64,000 bases of DNA from Lachnospiraceae bacterium (GTDB lineage: Bacteria; Bacillota; Clostridia; Lachnospirales; Lachnospiraceae). The translations under genes were made by a program, and so were the position numbers. Position 1 is the stretch's first letter. Every line of letters begins with the position of its first letter. The stretch lies in NCBI GenBank assembly GCA_022793065.1, contig JAAWCE010000059.1:1-64000 (forward strand). The letters run 5' to 3'. Of this stretch, positions 46,901 to 55,098 are shown in pieces. The notes beneath the pieces are model-generated. The model was not told the DNA's origin, did no database searches, and saw only the letters and a list, made by a program, of their open reading frames with translations.

Positions 46901-47933
46901 ATTCATATGCTATGGTGGAGTCCACCTCATCATTGCCATAAAGTCCGGTGTCGTCTTTATCAGTCGCAGTGGTTTTTCCTTTGACCTTAGCCGCCGCAAC
47001 CAGCCCCCAGGTATTGTCATCCGACTTCATCTGTTCATAACTGTCATTGAGCAGCCCTTCTCCCACCAGGGCTTTTACCGCTTCATAGGGCTTGCTGCCC
47101 GCGCCCGCGCCCATATCATAGGAATCAATGAAGTATACCAGATTTTCAGGTATCACTTCCACCGTATATTCCACATTGGCGTTATCCTTCACCTTAACCG
47201 TCTGGAACGCTGTTGCAAAATTATCCGCCGTCACTCCGTCCGCCCATGTTACTCCTTCTATTTCAGGAACCCCCCCCACATAGGTAGCGACATGTTTTTC
47301 CGTTTCGGCTATGACAGACGGTACAGCGCTGACTGCTGACATGTTCCCGGAAGGCACAGTTGAAGTCTGTCCTGTTCCCGGCAATGTCTGCGGTGCGTCC
47401 GTTCCCTGTACCCCTTCCGGAGATGTCTGTGGTGCATCCGTTCCCTGTACCCCTTCCGGAGATGTCTGCGGTGCATCGTTTCCCTGTACCCCTTCCGGAG
47501 ATGTCTGCGGTGCATCCGTTCCCTGTACGCCCTCCGGGGATGTCTGCGGCCCGTCCGTTCCCTGCGGTATGTCTGATTCCTTTATATCTTCCGGCAATTC
47601 GGTTTTGGTACTTTCATCTTCTGAATTGTCCGGCTCCTGATTTGAATTCCCCGGCTTTGGAGTTGTCACGTCCGGCTCCACATCCAACGTACTTTCTGCA
47701 CCGTTATCTTCCGGCGGCTGGAGTATTCCGTCGGAATCTCCCCCGATTGAGATTTCAGTCTGGATTTCATTCTCAAAATCTTCCTGATCTTCAGGAGACT
47801 GGTTCACAAGATTCTGCTCTGACACCCCCTGCCCGGCAGCATAGGCCGCTTGTGATGGCGCCACTGACGTTGCCAACATAGCGGCTGACAACGCCAGACT
47901 CAAGATCTGATGTCTTTTTCTCTTTCTCCTCAT
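37968..47933 (-). CDS. Giant cell-surface GH59-GH43 protein (3321 residues)
   Basis: A signal peptide (1-33) is followed by a Pro/Thr/Glu linker with GVQGTDAPQTSPE repeats (~124-181), an Ig-like segment (~210-265), a malectin-like domain (~266-438), a LamG-like domain (~448-665) and a FIVAR-like helical region. GH59 spans ~733-1211, with [17 protein letters not shown], acid/base candidate Glu901 (KNETG) and nucleophile candidate Glu995 (WYSEG), then the GALC-type lectin domain (~1254-1448). A second carbohydrate-binding, Ig-like, malectin and LamG set follows, then a GH43 domain (~2173-2667; QAHGG, EAPAIMKYDGWYYL, DTQVTYV). The rest is Ig-like, malectin, about 20 eight-residue TEPTG-type repeats (~2916-3092), a beta domain, SPKTYD (~3261) and a membrane helix with RRKKED. 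ATG 47933 follows AAAGGAGAAACG. Secreted and wall- or membrane-anchored; likely degrades a galactose-rich glycan or glycolipid. Confidence 0.88.
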   Translation of the reverse strand: MRRKRKRHQILSLALSAAMLATSVAPSQAAYAAGQGVSEQNLVNQSPEDQEDFENEIQTEISIGGDSDGILQPPEDNGAESTLDVEPDVTTPKPGNSNQEPDNSEDESTKTELPEDIKESDIPQGTDGPQTSPEGVQGTDAPQTSPEGVQGNDAPQTSPEGVQGTDAPQTSPEGVQGTDAPQTLPGTGQTSTVPSGNMSAVSAVPSVIAETEKHVATYVGGVPEIEGVTWADGVTADNFATAFQTVKVKDNANVEYTVEVIPENLVYFIDSYDMGAGAGSKPYEAVKALVGEGLLNDSYEQMKSDDNTWGLVAAAKVKGKTTATDKDDTGLYGNDEVDSTIAYEFALPAGKYTLTSFHKEWWPSSTPNRPMKLSVTGENGTQLVTGQVSVGTNTVTNSWSGQFTITKAQTVKFTVKAADKKAPAISWLAVVQDEVYQELDPGQEPTRPTSQLPAGYNRPLEDNDGVEAAEKADISLVTGFKNMINVSVQWNNQNQGHASIKEAPNLFKKKTFTVLLDVEQTAPTADTNRVDQRVALSIGNAGNSLHLLTWSGKFGYGADNGGVSNNMVNMDYVEQGGWNALAMTYEEKDDGKTAVTVYANGKQAAVIEDVGFKLSDMGDLKAMLARTFNTNYLQQGTYDNLIVFDSVVGSDVLCQETYWRKWKKENPGMNTLELETAIQEAEALIAVGITSDELTTALAEAKDLLTSDSQEDINAGAAKLKKVLEALTPGEIVIKGGDVDTAAGKVNGLSYKGFGMLNGNSTSNLLLDYKAENPDKYWEMMHFLFDGPYPLFTHIKMEMGNDGNNSTGAEACTMRSADDIADASRSPGFVMAADAKKINPDVKVSILRWGYPNWVKDAGFKENSDTEAGYEEMYIWYRDTIFDAYEKYGYMVDFVNPDKNETGSPDGKFIKWYKERILREDAFPDYMDELAQEAYKSIRIIASDENKGLKIVPLMRNDADLYNTVDIIGFHYRTNATDDYVRMADEDDKEVWYSEGCATFGYSELQETKTSEYGYESIGGYQSPLALMDSFITAFASSRRTHYIFQPAIGSFYEGIQYGHKELLSARDPWSGYIHYDPALCMLEHFAKFAKLGWEDENQTKGIWRAIPQSTQGAFAGTDNEHATAGIDGKAGYLTLASPDKQDFTVIFVNNTQNSKTFRIKAEDMAVDANQALHKWVTETKNYLQDGGEIACVDGSWIVSIPAYSVVTATTLTDAEAAPVQTPEERIHNDDRTVLDTGATGRGQDLTDDILYADDFDYADEPDMPQYSLIQGESSVPYIKARGNEPRYMLDTHGAWIVENNRLKQALDSSVSQWNGGDPATIVGDFRWMDYSVEIQAQIPDAGSSSWVGLGIRTQTGMNWNQSGYTLRMNGAGSWELYRVGTKVADGSVDASADGGYTLFLMGLGDTVTAAVDGKIVAIYQDANPMLSGRVKLSSTWSQVTFDNLVVKKVKGGIPYALSMIDGQDESVIYEGNWTIDNPGGGSADDWYRTVSKGSQGAAFGFKVNGDGFALIGSNDSTVKLDVYVDGALKDSDVAVTAVPRRYEAYSMSDLGMKEHDVRVVVKEGTFNLDAIYGLGEREAADNDAVAEIVTELPRIAVAAEDVEAAEGKLPAQVKVRTVGGQEKDLDVVWNIDKEALADKLFKSAVITGTVQGAKNVAGLDVVVSVPVEVVSKDTVYFIDTVTGFKADDAKVDTTESFEAVKELVGNRLLNQVYDQLKTADNTWGLVDQDAGTKGFTSTTDKTATGIYGAQNKTGETLSYAFTLPAGNYTLYSGHSEWWNMNRPMSASLNVDGTDRNAGTINLNGSSGDLVNRADFTVDQDGVVTYTLTATGSQAPVISWLAVMARASEEEPERPIAQLPAGYDQPLEDNDKLSLTTGAVLTPEMGFGKILDLSSGWDNKNQNHAFVKDAKGYFNKTEFTVLLDVNRSGAPGASEVNDKSVAMTIGSGENALRLLTLSDKFGYGGDNGGVSNHFISLEGIEGSGWNSVAMTYQEKDGQNGSVVIYANGQKVGEVADVGFKLSQMENPEAMLGRSFNTNYMLTGRYDNIVVLGSSLDETTACAETAWRRWRKLNPPSPNDPEVIKKELQALMERIQRKLDEDKAAGILYAEEPLAPGQYTGAGAPPKDNLKDLDLVMKQGDALLQDENSTNDAMKDCMNQLNEIVENLRVIPGAYVSIPGQKGSVILADTGLPMQAHGGSAIAMKEGTGQDCVNFDLDGDGIITEGKTVYLWYGENKTNNTRPVDGVRCYASTDLYNWKDRGNVLYLQNVILPVEESDQKAITNLSSNPGASGEGTTQAYNAMKLSQTNLETLKSWGKMETAPAGVSEEAFGNVKLFLRAYVTEFDKEPTGLYDTAWTAKTYDETPITASSFLYPDSKTQGTVQTTPLQLAFEGLYGNYCITERPKMIYNESTKKFIIVFHADGILYNNKDLNDWVAGGCVGNCSGSRYSRAMVGFAESETPFGPFKLVNMTRMNYDTSLHASRLGEARDMTVFVDKGVDKNGDHVDDAYVVYSSEMNAKLYVSLLNSEYTGPIAAGDKAEVGKEAAYRIVNDDSREAPAIMKYDGWYYLITSGTDGWNSTAHTYYRSQDMFSGWEKVGNPAQNDTGKCFDTQVTYVLPLDAENGKFIYMGDRWNGNNLTDSRTVWMPIKIGSDHTISILGESDWTVDRLDELTPVKINTKLPDVVYADGSNLPEELNVTIQGNEADYAVTWNLEKVNMGNTTITGTLPDCNHMTVECGVFVAPKNLIYFANMSDPTLDNSADYTKIVEANQESLKQGGAGDGVYSEETGFGYTGEAGKVRNTNVSIYESMRYAEAGNSIIYQFKLPGDGSTYKVYAGMFDPSSWYSGHKGSRYGDVSINGQIVTLKYQYLDGVNDTLVYEDVTPDEDGILTVTVAKNADSTKDVQLSFLMVEKVEEGTEPTSEPTTEPTEEPTTEPTGDPTTEPTGDPTTEPTEEPTTEPTGDPTTEPTGDPTTEPTGHPTTEPTGDPTTEPTGDPTTEPTGAPTTEPTGAPTTEPTGAPTTEPTGAPTTEPTGAPTTEPTGAPTTEPTGAPTTEPTGAPTTEPTGEPTTEPTEEPTEDPTTEPTGEPTSSPEPGDVVVRGDKDVVTDVKTDENTKFVTEDNQDVSKDIVIRAEVNFNPSQDIQDVVRLLTAESGSKEVKVIYYDIKAYESDTNNVVILVNGSVKLKFAYESGYSDKDEIIVLHGTEQVPVEKEADCFWITATGFSPYTIIYKASEEVNGDEDDGTDDEETEPEQDKATSPKTYDGSGFERILPSDGLGNMRATGEQDNRSSMFGFVLAAILFGASAAVFGILAVRRKKED

Positions 47934-48049
47934 CGTTTCTCCTTTCTTTTACTCTATTTTGCCAGCATTTGCATTACACAAAGAAAATTGCTCCCCTTCT
48001 TTGACGCAGCAATGGGCCCACTCCACCTAAATAAAATATTCACACTTTA

Positions 48050-48130
48050 ACTATAATCAGAATTTCCTTTGAAATCCATGTAGATACCCCAAATTTCATG
48101 TCTTATTTATCCTGTTTTCCAAAAGCAAAC
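48050..48130 (-). promoter_or_regulatory. Promoter region of the giant GH59-GH43 gene
   Basis: The minus strand has TATAGT (48055-48050) in the context GATTATAGT, preceded by ACATGGATT and GAAATTC blocks that recur at the same spacing upstream of the second giant gene. No good -35 is seen, so an activator is likely. The leader to ATG 47933 is about 110 bases. Confidence 0.55.
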
Positions 48131-48196
48131 CAAATACCATACATATTTTTAAAATACCATGCACAATCTTAAGATTTTGCTTCTGAATACACAGCA

Positions 48197-48242
48197 AACC
48201 GCCGCACCGGCTGAAACACGCAACCCGGTACGGCGGTTTTTC
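48197..48242 (-). terminator. Terminator after the second giant gene
   Basis: Minus-strand hairpin with arms AACCGCCGTACCGG (48238-48225) and CCGGTGCGGCGGTT (48210-48197), one mismatch, with T-runs on both sides. It resembles the terminator after the first giant gene, as expected for a duplicated unit. The 47934-48336 gap otherwise holds only the promoter above. Confidence 0.88.
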
Positions 48243-48336
48243 TTATCATTCCCTATGAAAATCATACTTCAGATTTTTACCATAGGTTCCGACCTGACTA
48301 CCTATTTAATTTATACCAATCAAAATTCTTGGACGT

Positions 48337-51300
48337 TTACTCTTCTTCCTTTCTGCGTGCTGCAAGAATTCCGAATACCACAGCGGACGATCCACAGAGA
48401 ATGGCTGCGATTATCAGCCAAATTGTTGATGTGCTGTCTTTCTGCATATCCATTGCAGCTGCCATACTTGCGCTTCCGTCAGAAGGCAGAATACGTTCAA
48501 ATCCACTGTAATCATATGTTTTAGGACTGGTTGCTTTGTCTTGTCCGGAATCGTCAGATGCAGATTCATCGTCGTCATCTTCATCACCGTCAGCCTCTTC
48601 TACAGTTCTGTAGATAATGGTATAAGGGCTGAATCCTGTGGCCGTAATCCAGAAGCAATCTTCTTCCTTTTCTACCGGCACCTGTTCCGTATTGTGAAGA
48701 ACGATCAATTCATCTTTGCTTGAATGACCTTCGCTATACGCAAATTTCAATTTCACGCTTCCGTTTGCAAGTTTTACAACTCTATTTGTGTCACTCTCAT
48801 ATGCCTTGATATCATAATAAATTACATGAACCTTTGCTGACCCACTCTCCGCAATCAGTCTTTCCACCATATCTTTGACAGCCTGCGACGGGTTGGAAGC
48901 AATTTCCGCACGAATGACAATGTCGCTCGAAACATCTTGATTATCCTCTGTGGTAAATTTGGTGTCTCCATCCACCTTCACATCCGTTACTACATTCTTA
49001 TCTCCATTTACCACAATATCATCTGGCGTAGGCTCTGTACTTGGTTCTGTGGACGGTTCTGTGCTCGGTTCCGTACTGGGTTCTGCAGACGGTTCCGTAC
49101 TTGGCTCTGTGCTCGGTTCCGTACTGGGTTCTGCAGACGGCTCTGTACTCGGCTCTGTGGACGGTTCCGTACTGGGTTCTGTGGACGGCTCTGTACTCGG
49201 TTCCGTACTGGGTTCTGTGGACGGCTCTGTACTCGGTTCCGTACTGGGTTCTGTGGACGGTTCCGTACTTGGCTCTGTGGACGGCTCTGTACTCGGTTCC
49301 GGATCTTCAGTTTTTTGTACTACTGCAAGCCAACTGATTACCGGGGCCTGGGTTCCTTCTGCCGTTATTGTATATGTAACCACGCCCTCCTTCTCCACTT
49401 TAAAGCTCACTACATTTATCAGATCTCCGCTGCTTCCGCTGAGATTAATGTTGCCTGCCGCCTGTGTCGCGCCATCAACGGTTAAAGACGTTGACATGGG
49501 ACGAGTCTGACTCCACCATTCTCTATGGGCAGAATACAAAGTATACTCTCCTGCCGGTAACGTAAGATCATAGGACAATGTCTCTCCTTTTTGGTTATAG
49601 CAGCCATAAATACCTGTATCCATAGGATCTGCCGTTCCATTTGCCACTCTTGTACCTGCATCTTTGTCCACAAGCCCCCAACTGTTTGTTTCTTCTTTCA
49701 GTTGGTCATATGCCTGGTTCAAAAGTTTGTCTCCCAGAAGTCCTTTTACAAGTTCAAAACTTTCCGTAGTATCAATCTTAGCATCGCCAGATCCAAATGC
49801 TGTTACAGTATCAATATAGTAAACCGTATTCTCCGATACTATCAAGTTCACAGGCACAGATACAATTACATCCAGCCCTGCAGCATTTTTCGCGCCTTCT
49901 ACAGTACCGGAAATCACAGCACTTCCGAACATATTTTCCACCAGCGCGTTTTTGTCAAGCACCCATTTCACAGGGAATACTTTTTCTTCCCCGCCATAGG
50001 TAAGAACCGTTACTTCATCAGGCAATTTATCCATTATCTGTTCTGACTGTTCTGTAGCGATTTCAATAGCGTCCAGTTTGGTAACAACCTGTGCAACCGC
50101 ATTGGGGTCCGCCGCCTCTCTCTCGCCCAATCCGAACAAAGCATCCAACGTCAATGTGCCTTCCTTTACTACTACTTTAACATTGTGATCCTTTAATCCA
50201 AGACCTGACAAAGTATATGCCTCATAACGTTTGGGCACTGCCTTCAGCGCTGCATTTTCAGCCTTTAGTTCGCCATCTACATACACATCCAATTTTACTG
50301 AGGAAGAATTACTTCCCATGATGGAAAATCCATCTCCATAAACATCAAAACTGAAAGATGCCCCCTCGCTTCCTTTGGAAATAGTACGATACCAGTCGTC
50401 GGCGCTGCCGGCTCCGGGATTGTCAATAACCCATTTTCCCTCATAAGACACAGATTCATCCTGTCCGTCTACCATGGACAGCGCGTAGGGGATTCCCCCT
50501 TCCACTTTCTTCACTACAAGATCGTCAAAGTAAACCTGATTCCAGCCGGAACTGAGTTTTACACGGCCGGACAACATGGGATTGGCATCATTGTAAGCAG
50601 CTACTACCTGCTCGTTAATCATTGCGGTGACAGTATCCCCAAGTCCCATCAGGAACAAAGTATAACTACCGTCTGCGGAAGCATCTACCTTGCCGTCCGC
50701 TACCTTAGTGCCCACCCGGTACAGTTCCCACTTGCCTGCACCGTAGATGCGCAGCGTATAACCGCTGTTGTTCCAGTTCATACCTGTCTGAGAACGAATT
50801 CCCAGGCCGGCCCATACATTTTCATCGCCCTCAGGAATTTGCACTTTGATTTCTGCCGAGTAATCCATCCAGCGGAAATCGCCTACAATTGTAGAAGGAT
50901 CGCCTCCGTTCCACTGGCTTACGCTCCTTCCCAGCTCCTGTTTCAGACGATTGTCTTCCACTACCCAGGCTCCATGGGTATCCAGCATATAACGAGGTTC
51001 ATTTCCCCTTGCTTCCATATAGGATACTTCTGTTTCCGTTTGGGTCACAGCATTGTACTGTTTCATTTTAGGCTCATCTGCGTAATTAAAATCATCCGCA
51101 TAGAGTATGTCGTCTGTAGTATCGTTTCCTCTGCCGGTTGCTCCCGTGTCCAGAACGGTACGTTCTTCGTTATGTATCCGCTCCTTTGGCGTTCTTTCGG
51201 GAACAGTATCCAACGTGGTAGCGGTAACCACACTGTAAGCCGGAATACTTACCACCCAGCCGCCGTTCTCGTAAGTAATTTCACCGCCATCCTGCAGATA

Positions 51301-54300
51301 ACTATTTGTCTCCGTAACCCATTTGTGAAGGGCTTGACCTTCCGTTATGTCCATATCTTCCGCTTTGATACAGAAGGTCTTCTTGTTCTGGGTATTATTC
51401 ACAAACACTACGGAGAAATCTTTTTTATCCGGTGACGCCAATGTCAGATAACCAGCATTGCCATCAATTCCGGCTGTTGCATGTTCATTACTTGTTCCTG
51501 CAAAGGCACCCTGGGTACTCTGGGAAATCGCTCTCCAGATACCCGTATTATTCTCGTCTTCCCATCCCATTTTCGCAAATTTAGCGAAATGCTCCAACAT
51601 ATACAACGCGGGATCATAATGAATATATCCGCTCCAGGGGTCCCTGGCGCTGAGCAATTCCTTATGGCCGTACTGAATACCTTCATAGAAGGACCCGATA
51701 GCCGGCTGGAAAATATAATGAGTACGTCTGGAAGATGCAAAAGCTGTAATAAAGCTGTCCATCAATGCCAGAGGGCTTTGATAGCCGCCGATGGATTCAT
51801 AGCCGTACTCTGAGGTTTTGGTCTCCTGCAGTTCAGTGTATCCGAAGGTTGCACATCCCTCGCTGTACCAGACTTCCTTGTCATCCACATCCGCCATTGC
51901 AACATAGTCATCTGTTGCGTTGGTACGATAATGGAATCCGATAATGTCTACCGCCTCATACAACTCTTCATCTGCGCGCATGTGAGGTACAATATTCAGG
52001 CTCTTATTCTCATCCGATGCAATAATTCTGATATTGTGGTACGCATCTTTTGCCGCCTGATCCATATAAGCGGGGAACTGATCTTCTTTTAAAATTCTCT
52101 GCTTATACCACTTAATAAATGCGTCGTTGGGATTGCCTGTTTCGTTGGTATCCGGATTTACAAAATCAACCACATAACCATATTTTTCATAGGCGTCAAA
52201 TATGGTTTCACGATACCACACATACATGGCTTCCCAGCCTTCTTCCGTATTGCTGCCAAAGCCTGCATCTGCGACCCAGCTAGGATATCCCCATCTCAAA
52301 ATGCTGACTTTTACATTGGGATTGATTTTCTTGGCATCCGCTGCCATAACAAATCCCGGTGAACGGGAAGCGTCTGCTTCTTCGTCTGCGGAACGCATGG
52401 TACAAGCTTCCGCACCGGTGGAATTGTTGCCGTCATTTCCCATTTCCATCTTAATATGGGTAAACAAAGGATAGTCTCCGCCAAAGAGGTATTCCATCAT
52501 CTCCCAATACTGATCGGGCGTTTCTGCCTTATAGTCCAAAAGCAGATTGCTGGTGCTGTTGCCGTTAAGCATGCCGAAGCCCTTATAGGTGAGACCGTTT
52601 ACATTCTGAGCCGCCGCTTCCACATCACTGCCCTTGATAACTACATTTTCAGGGTTTCTCTCAGCCTTTACTGCTGCAATGACTTTATTCAAGTTTACTG
52701 CCTGAGCGTCGATTTCAGACTGTTTTTCACTGTTTAACACATTTTTAGCCGCTTCCAGGGCTGCAGTCAGCTCTTCCGAAGGACCTTCTGCCAAAAGCGC
52801 TTCCGCCTCCGCAATGGCCTTTTCCAATACCATCACATTCATGGGTGGATTTTCTTTCTGCCACTTACGCCATAAAGTTTCCGCACAAGCCGTTTCCTCA
52901 TCCAGAACGCTTCCAAATACAACAACATTGTCATATTGTCCTTTGGGCATATAGCTGGTGTTAAAGGACCTTCCCAGCATGGCTGTCAGACCCTCCATCT
53001 CGCTGAGTTTAAATCCAACATCCGCTACTTCTCCGGCCTTCTTACCGTTTGCATAAATGACAACGGAACCGTTTCCGCCATCCTTCTCCTGGTATGTCAT
53101 GGCCATACAGTTCCAGGCAAACGCCTCGATTCCTGTCAGGTCCACAAGGTTATTGCTGAGACCACCAGCATTTCCGCCATAACCAAACTGGTTGGACAGC
53201 GTCAAAAGCCGTAACGCATTTTCTGTCTCGCCCGCTTTGCCAATGGTCAAGACAACTTTCTTTCTGCCGTCCCCATCATCAAAATCTTCTACACGGTTCA
53301 CATCCACCAGTACCGTAAATTCTGTGGTCTTAAACAGCGTTTCCGCATCATTTATTGTAGCATGATACTGGTTCTGATTATTCCAATCGCTGGTGACATT
53401 TATGATATTATCAAATCCTGTGGCCTCTGATATTGTTGTCCCTTCCGCAAGGGTAACTCCATCATTGTCCTCTAAAGGCTGATCATAACCCTGAGGCAAT
53501 TTATCCGTAGGACGAGTGGGTTCCGTTCCCGGCACATAATCACCGTCGCGTACCACTGCCAACCAGCTAATGACCGGCCCCTGCCCTCCGGTTGCGGTAA
53601 CCGAAAACGTAACCAGTTGTTCTTCCGGCACCATAAATGTATAGCTCTTATACTGTACTTGTCCGCCGTCCTGTCTGGGCAGAGAAGCATACGTTTTCCC
53701 ATCTGCATCCCCAATGGTCAGGCTTAAGTCCATGGTCCTGTCCTGTCCGCCCCACCACTCTTTATGAGCTGTGGTAATGGTATACTGACCTGCCGGGAGC
53801 GTAAAATTATAAGAAAGTTTATCACCTGCTTCATTGTTTCCATAGAGTCCTGTGGCGTCCTTATCCGCCGCAGTAGTTTCATCACTGCCCTTCACATTAG
53901 CTTCTCCCACCAGGCCCCAGGTATTGGCATCTGTTTTCTTCTGGTCATAACTCTCGTTGAGCAGCCCTTCTCCTACCAAAGCCTTTACCGCCTCATAAGG
54001 CGCGCTGACAGTACCTTCATCAAAATTAAAGGAATCAATGAAATATACCAGATCCTTCGGTACTACTTCCACCGTATACTCCACATCGGCGCTGTCCTTT
54101 ACCTTAACGGTCTGATATGCTGTTGCAAAAGTCTCTTCCGTCACTCCTTCCGCCCAGGTAACACCCTCAACCTGTGGGATTTCTCCCACGTATGTAGCAA
54201 TATGATTTTCCGCTTCGGCTATCACGGAAGGCGCGTCATTTACAGCCGGCACAGACGGCGTACCCTGAACCTGCCCGTCTCCCGGCAACGTCTGAGGTGC

Positions 54301-54744
54301 ATCCGTATTTTGCGCACTGCCAGGGGTTTCCTGGGGTGTCTCTGTGCTCTGTACATCCCCCGGTGTCTCTTGGGGCACATTTGTGTTCTGTACATCTTCC
54401 GGCGCATTTGTGTTCTCTCCGTCTGCCGGCGCCTTCGTTTCCTCTTCCGGCTTTACCTCTGTTGAATTCCCCGGCTCTTTGTCCGTGATGTTCTGATCAT
54501 TGTCCAAAGCGCCATTTGTGCTATTTTCCTCCGGCGGCTGTAACTCTCCGCCGTCAGTTTCCCCCGCTCCGTTTTCCGTCTGGGTTAAGTCACCCAAATT
54601 TTCCTCATTTCCGGCTTCCGGGGTCATGAGATTCTGCTCCACATCCGCAACCTCTGCGGCATAAGCCATTCGTGACGGCGCCACGGAAGTCGCCAGCATT
54701 GCGGCTGACAGAACCAGACTCAAAATCTGATGTCTTTTTCTCAT
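48337..54744 (-). CDS. Giant cell-surface GH59 protein (about 2135 residues)
   Basis: Paralogue of the 3321-residue neighbour. Order: signal peptide ([22 protein letters not shown]..), acidic/Pro/Thr linker, Ig-like and malectin-like segments, LamG-like, FIVAR-like region, GH59 (~702-1181) with acid/base candidate Glu868 (TNETG) and nucleophile candidate Glu962 (WYSEG), GALC-type lectin (~1218-1415), a binding domain (~1418-1538), Ig-like, malectin-like (~1636-1811), four-residue TEPS repeats (~1813-1903), beta domain, SPKTYD and a membrane helix with RRKEEE. It lacks the GH43 part. The ATG used by the paralogue is destroyed here (ACAAGAGG for ACGATGAGG), so ATG 54744 after GAGGAGA is preferred; the frame is open to 54795. 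Confidence 0.87.
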   Translation of the reverse strand: MRKRHQILSLVLSAAMLATSVAPSRMAYAAEVADVEQNLMTPEAGNEENLGDLTQTENGAGETDGGELQPPEENSTNGALDNDQNITDKEPGNSTEVKPEEETKAPADGENTNAPEDVQNTNVPQETPGDVQSTETPQETPGSAQNTDAPQTLPGDGQVQGTPSVPAVNDAPSVIAEAENHIATYVGEIPQVEGVTWAEGVTEETFATAYQTVKVKDSADVEYTVEVVPKDLVYFIDSFNFDEGTVSAPYEAVKALVGEGLLNESYDQKKTDANTWGLVGEANVKGSDETTAADKDATGLYGNNEAGDKLSYNFTLPAGQYTITTAHKEWWGGQDRTMDLSLTIGDADGKTYASLPRQDGGQVQYKSYTFMVPEEQLVTFSVTATGGQGPVISWLAVVRDGDYVPGTEPTRPTDKLPQGYDQPLEDNDGVTLAEGTTISEATGFDNIINVTSDWNNQNQYHATINDAETLFKTTEFTVLVDVNRVEDFDDGDGRKKVVLTIGKAGETENALRLLTLSNQFGYGGNAGGLSNNLVDLTGIEAFAWNCMAMTYQEKDGGNGSVVIYANGKKAGEVADVGFKLSEMEGLTAMLGRSFNTSYMPKGQYDNVVVFGSVLDEETACAETLWRKWQKENPPMNVMVLEKAIAEAEALLAEGPSEELTAALEAAKNVLNSEKQSEIDAQAVNLNKVIAAVKAERNPENVVIKGSDVEAAAQNVNGLTYKGFGMLNGNSTSNLLLDYKAETPDQYWEMMEYLFGGDYPLFTHIKMEMGNDGNNSTGAEACTMRSADEEADASRSPGFVMAADAKKINPNVKVSILRWGYPSWVADAGFGSNTEEGWEAMYVWYRETIFDAYEKYGYVVDFVNPDTNETGNPNDAFIKWYKQRILKEDQFPAYMDQAAKDAYHNIRIIASDENKSLNIVPHMRADEELYEAVDIIGFHYRTNATDDYVAMADVDDKEVWYSEGCATFGYTELQETKTSEYGYESIGGYQSPLALMDSFITAFASSRRTHYIFQPAIGSFYEGIQYGHKELLSARDPWSGYIHYDPALYMLEHFAKFAKMGWEDENNTGIWRAISQSTQGAFAGTSNEHATAGIDGNAGYLTLASPDKKDFSVVFVNNTQNKKTFCIKAEDMDITEGQALHKWVTETNSYLQDGGEITYENGGWVVSIPAYSVVTATTLDTVPERTPKERIHNEERTVLDTGATGRGNDTTDDILYADDFNYADEPKMKQYNAVTQTETEVSYMEARGNEPRYMLDTHGAWVVEDNRLKQELGRSVSQWNGGDPSTIVGDFRWMDYSAEIKVQIPEGDENVWAGLGIRSQTGMNWNNSGYTLRIYGAGKWELYRVGTKVADGKVDASADGSYTLFLMGLGDTVTAMINEQVVAAYNDANPMLSGRVKLSSGWNQVYFDDLVVKKVEGGIPYALSMVDGQDESVSYEGKWVIDNPGAGSADDWYRTISKGSEGASFSFDVYGDGFSIMGSNSSSVKLDVYVDGELKAENAALKAVPKRYEAYTLSGLGLKDHNVKVVVKEGTLTLDALFGLGEREAADPNAVAQVVTKLDAIEIATEQSEQIMDKLPDEVTVLTYGGEEKVFPVKWVLDKNALVENMFGSAVISGTVEGAKNAAGLDVIVSVPVNLIVSENTVYYIDTVTAFGSGDAKIDTTESFELVKGLLGDKLLNQAYDQLKEETNSWGLVDKDAGTRVANGTADPMDTGIYGCYNQKGETLSYDLTLPAGEYTLYSAHREWWSQTRPMSTSLTVDGATQAAGNINLSGSSGDLINVVSFKVEKEGVVTYTITAEGTQAPVISWLAVVQKTEDPEPSTEPSTEPSTEPSTEPSTEPSTEPSTEPSTEPSTEPSTEPSTEPSTEPSTEPSAEPSTEPSTEPSTEPSAEPSTEPSTEPSTEPSTEPTPDDIVVNGDKNVVTDVKVDGDTKFTTEDNQDVSSDIVIRAEIASNPSQAVKDMVERLIAESGSAKVHVIYYDIKAYESDTNRVVKLANGSVKLKFAYSEGHSSKDELIVLHNTEQVPVEKEEDCFWITATGFSPYTIIYRTVEEADGDEDDDDESASDDSGQDKATSPKTYDYSGFERILPSDGSASMAAAMDMQKDSTSTIWLIIAAILCGSSAVVFGILAARRKEEE

Positions 54745-54868
54745 TCTCCTCTTGTTTCTCCTTTCCATTATTCTATTTTGTGAATTCGCTGCCATTGCAA
54801 TACAAGTAAATTACACTCTATTACACGGCAGTAAACCCACTCCTACTAATAAAATAATTGACATGTTT

Positions 54869-54940
54869 ACTATAATCGGAATTTCGCTAAGAATCCATGT
54901 ATTTAACCTAAATATCATGTCTTTTTTATCCAATTTTACA
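54869..54940 (-). promoter_or_regulatory. Promoter region of the second giant gene
   Basis: The minus strand has TATAGT (54874-54869) within GATTATAGT, preceded by ACATGGATT and GAAATTC blocks, the same arrangement as before the first giant gene. The conserved stretch runs about 70 bases upstream of the -10. No good -35 is present. Confidence 0.55.
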
Positions 54941-55012
54941 AAAAAAATTTTTAATCAGCATATATATTTTTCCAATCTTATGTAATTTTTTTAGATAATA
55001 GAAGAAACTCAA

Positions 55013-55050
55013 AAAAGAAGGCCGCCGCACTCAAATGCGGCAGCCCTCTT
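55013..55050 (-). terminator. Terminator after the GH88 gene
   Basis: Minus-strand GC-rich hairpin, roughly GGCTGCCGCA / TGCGGCGGCC, with a TTCTTTTTT tail at 55019-55011. It ends the ABC-importer/GH88 operon before the giant genes. Confidence 0.8.
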
Positions 55051-55098
55051 TTACCATTTCTTGCTTTGTGAAGACACTTTTCACTTCATATTACTATT

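Noticed and set aside
48937..49510. Overlapping plus-strand open frames across the TEPS repeats
   Set aside because: Same artefact: short-period repeats keep several frames open; the minus-strand frame continues through conserved domains on both sides.
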